Origin: an uncultured Bacteroidales bacterium
GTDB taxonomy: Bacteria > Bacteroidota > Bacteroidia > Bacteroidales > UBA4417
DNA: 25,254 nucleotides
NCBI GenBank assembly: GCA_937965665.1
Contig: CALCJE010000406.1
Span: 1-25,254, forward strand
Direction: 5' to 3'
Shown in pieces: positions 7,562-13,956 of the stretch. A program made the position numbers and the translations under genes. A model generated the notes under the pieces. That model ran no database searches, was not told the origin of the DNA, and was given only the letters and a program-made list of their open reading frames with translations. Position 1 is the stretch's first letter, and each line of letters opens with the position of its first letter.

Positions 7562-8647
7562 CTAGTACTCCTTCTCTTTCTTACTAAACCCCAGCGGGTT
7601 TTTATTCAGTTCGGCCCACTGCATTCGGTTTTTAAATATTTCGCAGGCCAGGTATGTGGCGGCCCGCATCGATCCGGCCGAAGCCTGGTCCTTGCCGGCA
7701 ATATCGTAAGCAGTGCCGTGTGCCGGTGAAGTACGTACATAAGGCAGTCCGGCTGTGTAATTTACACCATCTTCAAAATTCAGGGTTTTAAAAGGAATCA
7801 GGCCCTGGTCGTGGTACATAGCCAGCACCGCATCAAATTGTTTGTACCCCGACGAAGCAAAAAATCCGTCGGCAGGGTAGGGCCCATATACCAGCATGCC
7901 TTTTTGCTGGGCTGCTTTAATGGCCGGGGCTATGATTTCCTGTTCTTCGTTGCCGAGCAGGCCGCCGTCGCCGGCATGCGGGTTAAGTCCAAGCAAAGCA
8001 ATGCGCGGTTTGCGGATGCCAAAGTCCTTACGCAGCGATTCTTCAAGTATCTGAATTTTACCACTAATCATCGCGGTGGTAAGTGTTGATGCTACCTGGT
8101 TCAGGGCGATATGCTCTGTAACCACGCCGATGCGCAGGTTTTCGCCAACCATCAGCATGAGGTACGAACTGATCCCGAATTTTTCAGCCAGGTAGCCCGT
8201 ATGGCCGGTAAACGGATGTTTAGCCGCATCCTGAACGTTATGTTTGTTCACCGGGGCTGTAACCAGCACGTCAATAAGCCCTTTTTTCAGGTCTTCGACG
8301 GCTGCATTAATCGATAACAGCGCCAGCTCGCCGGCAGCTACCGTCGATTCGCCGATATCTATTTTAACCTCTTTTTCCGAAAGGTTTACCAGGTTTGCCT
8401 TTTTGGGTGACGCCTGGTCTGCCGAGCGGATAATATTGAAACTGAAATCGGGTATATTCAGCATCTTGCGGTGATACGATGCTGCTTTGGAGGTGCCGTA
8501 TACTATGGGCGTGTAAAGTTCGGTAATACGCTGATCAGCACAGGCTTTTATAATTACCTCGTAGCTGATGCTGTTAATATCGCCATGGGTAATGCCAACA
8601 GCGATGCGGCTTTCTCCCGCTGTAGCGGGATCAGTGGTTCGGATCAT
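7562..8647 (-). CDS. pdxA: 4-hydroxythreonine-4-phosphate dehydrogenase PdxA
   Basis: PdxA oxidises 4-phosphohydroxy-L-threonine with NAD(P)+ in the DXP-dependent route to pyridoxal phosphate. The 361-residue length fits the Bacteroidota form. The three metal-binding histidines are seen in FTGHTGYLAE (His149), LGLNPHAGDGG (His224) and MYHDQGLIPFK (His279). RTSPAHGTAYDIAGK near residues 305-319 is the family C-terminal signature. The N-terminus is odd: about ten residues (TTDPATAGES) stand between Met1 and the normal first strand RIAVGITHGDINSISYE, and they are encoded across a perfect small palindrome (see 8615-8630). A -7 box lies 25 nt upstream of the ATG. The stop codon is followed within 2 nt by heptamer array A. 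Confidence 0.95.
   Translation of the reverse strand: MIRTTDPATAGESRIAVGITHGDINSISYEVIIKACADQRITELYTPIVYGTSKAASYHRKMLNIPDFSFNIIRSADQASPKKANLVNLSEKEVKIDIGESTVAAGELALLSINAAVEDLKKGLIDVLVTAPVNKHNVQDAAKHPFTGHTGYLAEKFGISSYLMLMVGENLRIGVVTEHIALNQVASTLTTAMISGKIQILEESLRKDFGIRKPRIALLGLNPHAGDGGLLGNEEQEIIAPAIKAAQQKGMLVYGPYPADGFFASSGYKQFDAVLAMYHDQGLIPFKTLNFEDGVNYTAGLPYVRTSPAHGTAYDIAGKDQASAGSMRAATYLACEIFKNRMQWAELNKNPLGFSKKEKEY
8615..8630. repeat. Small palindrome inside the pdxA N-terminal codons
   Basis: TCCCGCT (8615-8621) and AGCGGGA (8624-8630) are perfect inverse complements around a 2-nt centre. On the coding strand this lies about 20 nt after the pdxA start and encodes part of the extra TTDPATAGES segment. 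The arm ATCCCGC is also found in the terminator hairpin at 15463-15484, so the two may belong to one class of dispersed palindromes, although two short GC stems can agree by chance. Confidence 0.6.
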
Positions 8648-8672
8648 CCTTTTGCTTTTAATTCCTTAGCTG

Positions 8673-8680
8673 CAAAGATA
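8673..8680 (-). promoter_or_regulatory. Candidate -7 box (TATCTTTG) for pdxA
   Basis: TATCTTTG on the minus strand is an exact match to TAnnTTTG, 25 nt upstream of the pdxA ATG at 8647. A clear TTTG -33 partner at the usual spacing is not visible. Confidence 0.45.
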
Positions 8681-8719
8681 AGCTTTTGCCACAATTGTAC
8701 ATTTAATAAATCAATTTGT

Positions 8720-8727
8720 TACTTTTG
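8720..8727 (+). promoter_or_regulatory. Candidate -7 box (TACTTTTG) toward the metallophosphoesterase gene
   Basis: TACTTTTG matches TAnnTTTG on the plus strand, with ATTG 22 nt upstream as a poor -33 candidate. If used, it would give a leader of about 200 nt that carries repeat arrays B and C before the ATG at 8935. Confidence 0.3.
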
Positions 8728-8777
8728 TTTGTATGTGTATTTTGCGGGGACTTTCTTTCGTTTACCTGGATGGCAGC

Positions 8778-8833
8778 TATAAGATGTAAGGTATAAGGTG
8801 TACGATGTAAGGTATAAGGTGTAAGATATAAGA
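8778..8833. repeat. Heptanucleotide array B: 8 units of TRTAAGR
   Basis: Eight consecutive 7-nt units follow each other from 8778: TATAAGA, TGTAAGG, TATAAGG, TGTACGA, TGTAAGG, TATAAGG, TGTAAGA, TATAAGA. The second position alternates regularly between A and G, so a 14-nt higher-order period is visible. The array lies in the divergent spacer between pdxA and the metallophosphoesterase gene and has no coding role. Confidence 0.9.
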
Positions 8834-8883
8834 ACTCTCAGTAAAAATGGAGTAGGAAAGGTAAAGGATCGATCCACTGCGTT

Positions 8884-8918
8884 ATGCACTCAGCACTCTG
8901 CACTCAGCACTTTTCACT
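8884..8918. repeat. Heptanucleotide array C: 5 units of the NNNCACT type
   Basis: Units ATGCACT, CAGCACT, CTGCACT, CAGCACT and TTTCACT run in tandem 16 nt before the metallophosphoesterase ATG. The first unit supplies an in-frame ATG that would add 17 residues (MHSALCTQH...) to the protein, but those residues are only translated repeat. The same unit family forms array D on the other side of the gene. Confidence 0.85.
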
Positions 8919-8934
8919 AACCCCCCGGCTCCCT

Positions 8935-9786
8935 ATGAACACCTGTTTCTTTGTAAGTGATCTGCATGGTAAAATGAGCCGCTACGAAGCGCTCTTTAAA
9001 ATTGTCAGGAAAGAGAAGCCCGATTTTGTTTTCATTGGTGGCGATCTGCTCCCGCACACACCGCATGGGCAGACCGGCAATGGCGACGATGTGTTTATAC
9101 ATGAATTCCTGCTGCCTAAATTCCGGGCGCTGAAGGAGAAAATGGACTGTGCCTATCCCGAATTTTTTATCATTCCGGGCAACGACGACCAGGAAATTCT
9201 GTTCCGGCAAATGGAAATAGGCGAGACCGGTGAATTATGGCGCAACCTGCATAACAAGTGCATTGTTATCGGCAAATACAGGTTTTACGGTTATGCCTGT
9301 GTGCCTCCTACGCCTTTTATGAATAAGGATTGGGATAGATTTGATGTTTCACACGAAATAGAAAAAGGATGTATTGCCCCGGCCGACGGGTATTTTTCGT
9401 TACCGCCTGATCATGATCCGGCAACAGATACCATTGTCTCCGACCTGATAAAACTGGTTAATAACGATGCCGCCGACTTCGGGGTTTTCCTGTTTCATTC
9501 ACCGCCATATAACACGCATCTCGACCTGGCGTCTATCCATAGCGATGGCAAACCATCTGTAGTACACGCGGGCAGCAAGGCAATCCGCAATTTTATTGAT
9601 GAAAAACAACCCTACCTTACATTGCATGGTCATATTCACGAGTCGGCAGGCATAAGCGGTGAATGGAAACAAAAGCTGGGCCGCACAATTTCATTTTCGG
9701 CTGCTCATCTCGGTCCCGAACTAGCCTTAATTACTTTTGAACTTCACGATCCGGCTTCAGCCAGCAGGCGAATCCTGAAAACCTGA
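8935..9786 (+). CDS. Calcineurin-like metallophosphoesterase, substrate unknown
   Basis: The protein is 283 residues long when started at the ATG at 8935 (MNTCFFVSDLHGK). A longer frame starting at 8884 is rejected because its extra residues come from repeat array C. Metal-binding motifs of the family occur in order: SDLHG (Asp9, His11), FIGGDLLPH near 33-41, IPGNDDQE near 80, FLFHSPPYNTHLD near 194, and TLHGHIHES near 230. These build the two-metal site of phosphomono- and diesterases. No signal peptide or membrane segment is seen, so it is cytoplasmic. It is the only plus-strand gene between 7.5 and 13.5 kb and is monocistronic. It is flanked on both sides by arrays of the same heptamer (C and D). 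The substrate cannot be predicted. Confidence 0.9.
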   Translation: MNTCFFVSDLHGKMSRYEALFKIVRKEKPDFVFIGGDLLPHTPHGQTGNGDDVFIHEFLLPKFRALKEKMDCAYPEFFIIPGNDDQEILFRQMEIGETGELWRNLHNKCIVIGKYRFYGYACVPPTPFMNKDWDRFDVSHEIEKGCIAPADGYFSLPPDHDPATDTIVSDLIKLVNNDAADFGVFLFHSPPYNTHLDLASIHSDGKPSVVHAGSKAIRNFIDEKQPYLTLHGHIHESAGISGEWKQKLGRTISFSAAHLGPELALITFELHDPASASRRILKT

Positions 9787-9853
9787 CCATTTAGCAAAGA
9801 ATAAATGGCTACGTATTTTAAGCAGATACAGCATCAGTATCATCCCCTGATAC

Positions 9854-9951
9854 TTGGCACTCTGCACCATGCACATTTCACATAGCACTCAGCACATAGC
9901 ACTAAGCACTGGGCACTCAGCACTATGCACTCAGCACTATGCACTCAGCAC
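9854..9951. repeat. Heptanucleotide array D: 14 units of NNNGCAC, abutting the pepA stop codon
   Basis: Fourteen 7-nt units run without interruption from 9854 to 9951. The best conserved half alternates TCAGCAC and TATGCAC; earlier units vary in the first three bases (TCTGCAC, CATGCAC, ATAGCAC, TAAGCAC, TGGGCAC). The last unit touches the TAA of pepA at 9952 with no intervening base. The array lies in the convergent spacer after the metallophosphoesterase gene and has the same sense orientation as array C. A short hairpin, AGTATCA (9836-9842) with TGATACT (9848-9854), borders its left end. Confidence 0.95.
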
Positions 9952-11403
9952 TTAACTCTTCCCGGCCAATTCCCTTACAAAGTCGAACAACAGCCTGACA
10001 CCCACTCCAGTGCCTCCTGCAGTGCGGTAGCTGTCGCGTTTATCCAGGAATGCCGGTCCGGCAATATCCAGGTGAATCCATGGGTAATCTGTAAAATGAC
10101 ACAGGAATTTCCCGGCTGTGATAGCGCCGGCCACACGTCCGCCAATGTTTTTCAGGTCGGCAATTTCCGATTTAAGCAGGTCGGCATATTCATCCCAGAA
10201 AGGAAATTCAGCAATACGCTCGTGCACGGCAAAACCCGATTTAACCAGGTCAGGGAAAAAATCTTCTGCGTTATTATGCATACCGGCCATTCCGTAATGC
10301 CCAAGTGCAGCCTCTGCAGCTCCTGTTAAAGTAGCTATGTCGATCACCAGCAGGGGATCATGTTTTTTGGCGTAGGTCAGTGCATCGGCCAGGATCAGTC
10401 GTCCTTCGGCATCAGTATTTAATACTTCAACGGTTGTGCCATCCATCATGGTAATGATATCGCCCGGCACATAAGCATTGCCATCGGGGCGGTTATCGGT
10501 GGCAGGCACCAGGGCCACAACATGCACCGGCAGTTTGGCCAGGGCAATGGCATAAATTGCCGATGCCACGGCGGCTGCGCCCGACATATCGCATTTCATG
10601 GTATCCATCGAGGCTGTTGGTTTCAGGCTTATTCCACCGGTATCGTAAACCACACCCTTGCCTACCAAAACAATGGGTTTTGGGTTTACAGCATGTTTGG
10701 GTTTGTATTCCATGATGCTGAAGGTTGGCGGGTCAAGACTTCCGCGGTTTACTGCCAGCAGTCCGCCCATTTTGAGGGCTTCGATTTTCTGTTTGTTCAG
10801 CACTTCAATTTTAACTCCGGCTTCATGAGCCATGGTTTCGAAGTCGGCAGCCAGTTTTTCGGCATTCAGCGAAGCTACCGGTTCATTTACGAGCGACCGG
10901 CAGGCATACACTGCTTTGCAAAGAATATTGAGCTCTGCAAGGCTTTTTTCATCCAGGTCGGGGCTTGAAATGGCAATGGTTTGCAGTGCCGATTCTTTTT
11001 CTTTCTGATCTTTCCTATACCTGAGGAACTGGTAGTTGCCCAGCGCCATTCCCTCGGCGAAGGCCAGTGTTGCAGCGTGGTTCCCGGCAACGTCGGTAAT
11101 AGATACCGATTCGGTTTTGTGCCCGGCAAAAATACCGAGCAGGCTTTCGCCGGTTTTGCGGCATTTTTCGTTCAGTGGGCCTGCATTTGCACTGTCGTTG
11201 GCGGCAAGCCTGCAGATAACCGAGGTTCGGCCAAGTTTATTTATTACTACGATATCCTGGTCTTTTTCTGCCAGCCGGCTGTTGATATATTCTGTTTCCT
11301 CAGGGGAGAAAACCTTTTCCGGTAAATCCGCAACTTCGCGGACCAGGTAAATGTTGTTTTTAAACGATTCGTTATTCGAAATTTTGCGTATCTGCGGAAG
11401 CAT
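9952..11403 (-). CDS. pepA: Leucyl/cytosol aminopeptidase, peptidase family M17
   Basis: The 483-residue protein has the usual M17 length, with a divergent N-terminal domain (1-170) and a conserved catalytic domain (about 171-483). The two-zinc site and catalytic residues are visible: VLVGKGVVYDTGG (Lys249, Asp254), SLKP (Lys261), MKCDMSGAAAV (Asp272), and the family signature NTDAEGRL at 329-336 (Asp331, Glu333, Arg335). M17 enzymes remove N-terminal residues from peptides in the cytoplasm, usually as hexamers. Some also bind DNA, but nothing here shows that. The gene appears to be monocistronic, with about 500 nt of non-coding DNA upstream. Its stop codon touches array D directly. The ATG at 11403 has no Shine-Dalgarno sequence. 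Confidence 0.95.
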   Translation of the reverse strand: MLPQIRKISNNESFKNNIYLVREVADLPEKVFSPEETEYINSRLAEKDQDIVVINKLGRTSVICRLAANDSANAGPLNEKCRKTGESLLGIFAGHKTESVSITDVAGNHAATLAFAEGMALGNYQFLRYRKDQKEKESALQTIAISSPDLDEKSLAELNILCKAVYACRSLVNEPVASLNAEKLAADFETMAHEAGVKIEVLNKQKIEALKMGGLLAVNRGSLDPPTFSIMEYKPKHAVNPKPIVLVGKGVVYDTGGISLKPTASMDTMKCDMSGAAAVASAIYAIALAKLPVHVVALVPATDNRPDGNAYVPGDIITMMDGTTVEVLNTDAEGRLILADALTYAKKHDPLLVIDIATLTGAAEAALGHYGMAGMHNNAEDFFPDLVKSGFAVHERIAEFPFWDEYADLLKSEIADLKNIGGRVAGAITAGKFLCHFTDYPWIHLDIAGPAFLDKRDSYRTAGGTGVGVRLLFDFVRELAGKS

Positions 11404-11744
11404 AAGGGTATGTTTTAAATGTTTTAAAAGTGTAAGATCATATAATGAAACACGGCATCAAACCGTTGTGTTTACCTGCATGCGAAAGATTTCAGCCTGG
11501 CAGAAAAGCTTTCACCGAAAACAGTTGCGAAGTTCGTGGAATTCCTCTTGCCAACACCGCTGGAAGTACTTTTTTTGTGAAAATTTTCCGGGAATGTCAC
11601 CATGTAAATGTTTCCTGGATGCCAATTATCCAATAAACTTTAGATATAGTAAAAGTATTCCTGAGGGCTTAAAATGAGATATTCTGCAGCAGAAACCTGA
11701 ATCAATGAAACCCTGCTTCATTTCCGCTCAGCGTGACCTGAGAC
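11404..11744. other. Non-coding spacer upstream of pepA
   Basis: I see no convincing gene here. A plus-strand frame of about 108 codons (11351-11677) begins inside pepA and has a Cys/Arg/Phe-rich composition without recognisable motifs. A short duplicated 9-mer (TGTTTTAAA-like, about 11409-11425) lies close to the pepA start. No confident promoter was found. Confidence 0.5.
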
Positions 11745-11897
11745 TTGAAACTTTTGAAACCATTGAAAACACTTGAAACTCCTGAAACTCTTCAAATCCA
11801 ATATTCAGCAGACAAGCCTGAAACATTGAAACACAGAACCATTGAAACACTGAAACCCTTGAAACTCTTCAAACCCTACAAACTCTTCAAACATTGT
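11745..11897. repeat. Degenerate 8-10 nt tandem array E (core TTGAAAC) next to the comM stop codon
   Basis: The core TGAAAC or TCAAAC recurs at 11747, 11756, 11765, 11775, 11784 and 11793. After a gap it returns at 11820, 11828, 11836, 11844, 11852, 11861, 11870, 11879 and 11888. Spacing is mostly 9 nt, with some 8 and 10. The array ends about 3 nt before the comM TAG at 11901. Because the period is about 9, one plus frame reads as a Lys/Leu/Thr/Pro three-residue repeat (for example KPLKTLETPETL), which I regard as spurious. Unit length differs from the heptamer arrays, but the position after a stop codon is the same. Confidence 0.85.
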
Positions 11898-11900
11898 ACC

Positions 11901-13439
11901 CTATCCTCCCCACGTCTCCCTGTCGAGGCTCCGGTAATGAATGGCTTCGGCCAGGTGTTCGGTTTTGATATCGGGGCTGTTGTCGAGGTCGGCAATGGTG
12001 CGCGACACTTTCAGGATGCGGTCGTAGGCCCGGGCCGAAAGGCTTAGTTTTTCCATGGCTGTCTTCAGCAGGTTATGGCCTTCCTCGGTGATTATGCATA
12101 TCTGCCTCAGCATTTTGGTATTCATCTGGGCATTGCAATGTATATTTTTGTTGTCTTTATAACGTTCTTCCTGCACCAGCCTGGCACGGGTTACCCTTTC
12201 GCGGATGGCGGTGCTTTTCTCCGACTGCCGCAGGCTGGTGAGTTCCCTGAACGGCACCGGCACTACTTCCACATGAATATCGATACGATCGAGCAGGGGA
12301 CCCGAGATTTTATTCAGGTATTTCTGTACAATGCCAGGGCCACAAACGCAGTCTTTTTCCGGATGGTTATAATAGCCGCAGGGGCAGGGATTCATGGCTG
12401 CAATGAGCATAAATGAAGCCGGGTAAGTAACCGAAAATTTAGCCCTCGAAATGGTAACCACGCGGTCTTCGAGCGGCTGCCGCAGTACTTCGAGCACGGT
12501 GCGTTTAAATTCGGGCAGCTCGTCGAGAAACAATACGCCGTTGTTAGCCAGTGAAATTTCGCCGGGTTGTGGATTGCCGCCACCACCAACCAGGGCTACA
12601 TCGCTGATGGTATGGTGCGGGCTGCGGAATGGCCTGATGCTGATCAGCGACGATTCACGTTCCATTTTGCCGGCCACCGAGTGAATCTTAGTGGTTTCGA
12701 GGGCTTCGTGAAGGTTCAGTGGAGGTAAAATGGAGGGAAGGCGCTTGGCCAGCATAGTTTTACCGGCGCCCGGCGGACCAATAAGAATTACATTGTGACC
12801 ACCCGCAGCTGCAATTTCGAGTGCCCGCTTAATATTTTCCTGGCCTTTTACGTCGCTGAAATCAAATTCATAATTATCGAGGTGTGAATAAAACTCTTCG
12901 CGGGTATTAATAATGACGGGTTCAAGTTGCAGGCTCCCTTCCAGGAATTGAATAACATCGTTGAGTGTCTCAACACCATATACTTCGAGGTCGTTAACTA
13001 TAGCGGCTTCACGGGCGTTTACAGCCGGAAGTATAAAGCCCTTAATGCCATTATCGCGTGCTTCGATGGCAATAGGCAAGGCTCCTTTAATGGGCTGAAG
13101 GCTGCCATCGAGCGAAAGTTCACCCATGATGATATATTTCTCGAGCAAATCGGTTTGCAGTTGTTCTGATGCGGCAAGCAGCCCCACGGCAATCGGAAGG
13201 TCGTACGAAGATCCTTCTTTACGTATATCGGCCGGCGCCATATTGATGATAATTTTTTTACGGGGAAATTTGTAACCAATATTTACCAGTGCGGCTTCAA
13301 TGCGTTGGTGGCTTTCTTTCACCGCGTTGTCGGGCAAGCCCACCATCGAGAATTGTATTCCCTGGTCCACGTTCACTTCAATCGTAATAACTGTAGCCGA
13401 AATTCCCTGGATAGCACAACCTAATGTTTTAACAAGCAT
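11901..13439 (-). CDS. comM: YifB/ComM-family Mg chelatase-like AAA+ ATPase
   Basis: The 512-residue protein has the complete three-part ComM layout. An N-terminal ChlI/Lon-S5-like domain (about 1-175) includes FSMVGLPDNAVKESHQRI and APADIRKEGSSYDLPIA. An AAA+ domain has Walker A GPPGAGKTMLAK near residue 220 and Walker B GVLFLDELPEF near 300, followed by the family motif MNPCPCGYY with its cysteine cluster. A C-terminal Mg_chelatase-type domain ends with NSPDIKTEHLAEAIHYRSLD. ComM proteins are hexameric helicases that promote branch migration during integration of transformed DNA in Vibrio, Haemophilus and relatives. In Bacteroidota the role is assumed, not shown. The gene stands alone on the minus strand, with a 157-nt divergent spacer to the DUF1289 gene. 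Confidence 0.95.
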   Translation of the reverse strand: MLVKTLGCAIQGISATVITIEVNVDQGIQFSMVGLPDNAVKESHQRIEAALVNIGYKFPRKKIIINMAPADIRKEGSSYDLPIAVGLLAASEQLQTDLLEKYIIMGELSLDGSLQPIKGALPIAIEARDNGIKGFILPAVNAREAAIVNDLEVYGVETLNDVIQFLEGSLQLEPVIINTREEFYSHLDNYEFDFSDVKGQENIKRALEIAAAGGHNVILIGPPGAGKTMLAKRLPSILPPLNLHEALETTKIHSVAGKMERESSLISIRPFRSPHHTISDVALVGGGGNPQPGEISLANNGVLFLDELPEFKRTVLEVLRQPLEDRVVTISRAKFSVTYPASFMLIAAMNPCPCGYYNHPEKDCVCGPGIVQKYLNKISGPLLDRIDIHVEVVPVPFRELTSLRQSEKSTAIRERVTRARLVQEERYKDNKNIHCNAQMNTKMLRQICIITEEGHNLLKTAMEKLSLSARAYDRILKVSRTIADLDNSPDIKTEHLAEAIHYRSLDRETWGG

Positions 13440-13596
13440 AGCCGATTATTTAATATCAGGTTAAAAGTACGTTATTTTCACATAATTAAATAAACAGCCT
13501 GGGATTTACATCCAAAATATTTTTACTTTTCCTGAATTAACGTTTCTTTGTGAACTTTTTATAAAATGATTCGTTCTACACAATAAACAAAGCGTT

Positions 13597-13803
13597 ATGT
13601 TACACAAGCAAGAGGAAAACGGCAACGGGGTGAAATCGCCATGCAGGGGAGTGTGTACCCTCGATCATAAGGGGAAATGTGTAGGATGCTTCCGTAAGCT
13701 GGATGAAATTGCCAACTGGAGCGTTTATAACGATTATCAAAGGGGAGAAATCCTGAAAATGACAATGCTGCGCATGCAGCTTCCCGATATTTTCGATAGT
13801 TAA
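13597..13803 (+). CDS. DUF1289 family small cysteine-rich protein
   Basis: The 68-residue protein carries the whole DUF1289 pattern: SPCRGVCTLDHKGKCVGCFR with four cysteines spaced C-x3-C-x7-C-x2-C, then LDEIANWSVYNDYQRGEIL. The cysteines probably bind a metal (zinc or an iron-sulfur cluster). The family is widespread in proteobacteria and Bacteroidota, and its biochemical role is not established. It is a single-gene unit on the plus strand: divergent from comM, convergent with ndh, and followed after 6 nt by a clear terminator. The ATG at 13597 is the only plausible start. Confidence 0.88.
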   Translation: MLHKQEENGNGVKSPCRGVCTLDHKGKCVGCFRKLDEIANWSVYNDYQRGEILKMTMLRMQLPDIFDS

Positions 13804-13809
13804 ACTGTT

Positions 13810-13831
13810 GAGCCGTAAGGCTCTTTTTTTT
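13810..13831 (+). terminator. Rho-independent terminator of the DUF1289 gene
   Basis: GAGCC (13810-13814), a GTAA tetraloop and GGCTC (13819-13823) form a 5-bp stem followed directly by eight T residues (13824-13831). It begins 6 nt after the stop codon at 13803. Confidence 0.85.
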
Positions 13832-13866
13832 GATTTATTACGCTCCTCTTTCCGGCACCCTACAAA

Positions 13867-13950
13867 TTCCACATCCGTAAACCGCGATTCCACATTCCAC
13901 ATTCCACATTCCACATCGCACATCCCACATCCCACATCCCAGATCCGCAA
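13867..13950. repeat. Heptanucleotide array F: 12 units of TTCCACA/TCCCACA, next to the ndh stop codon
   Basis: Twelve 7-nt units run from 13867 to 13950. Four consecutive TTCCACA units (13888-13915) are followed by TCGCACA, TCCCACA, TCCCACA, TCCCAGA and TCCGCAA. The first three (TTCCACA, TCCGTAA, ACCGCGA) are more divergent. TCCCACA is a rotation of CCCACAT, so this is the same family as array A, in the same orientation relative to the adjoining minus-strand gene. The ndh TAG begins 6 nt further on, at 13957. Confidence 0.93.
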
Positions 13951-13956
13951 TCCTTT

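Noticed and set aside
7366..7587. Plus-strand frame encoding HPTSHIP-type repeats
   Set aside because: The peptide repeat is only the translation of heptamer array A and runs antisense into pdxA. The similar frame at 13808-14020 is rejected for the same reason.
11351..11677. 108-codon plus-strand frame beginning inside the pepA 5' end
   Set aside because: It has an atypical Cys/Arg/Phe-rich composition and no domain, and it overlaps a real gene on the other strand.
11745..12047. Plus-strand frame with Lys/Leu/Thr triplet repeats
   Set aside because: The N-terminal part is the translation of array E, and the remainder is antisense to comM.
7469..13950. CRISPR array
   Set aside because: Units are 7-9 nt in direct tandem with no 20-40 nt repeats, no spacers and no cas genes.
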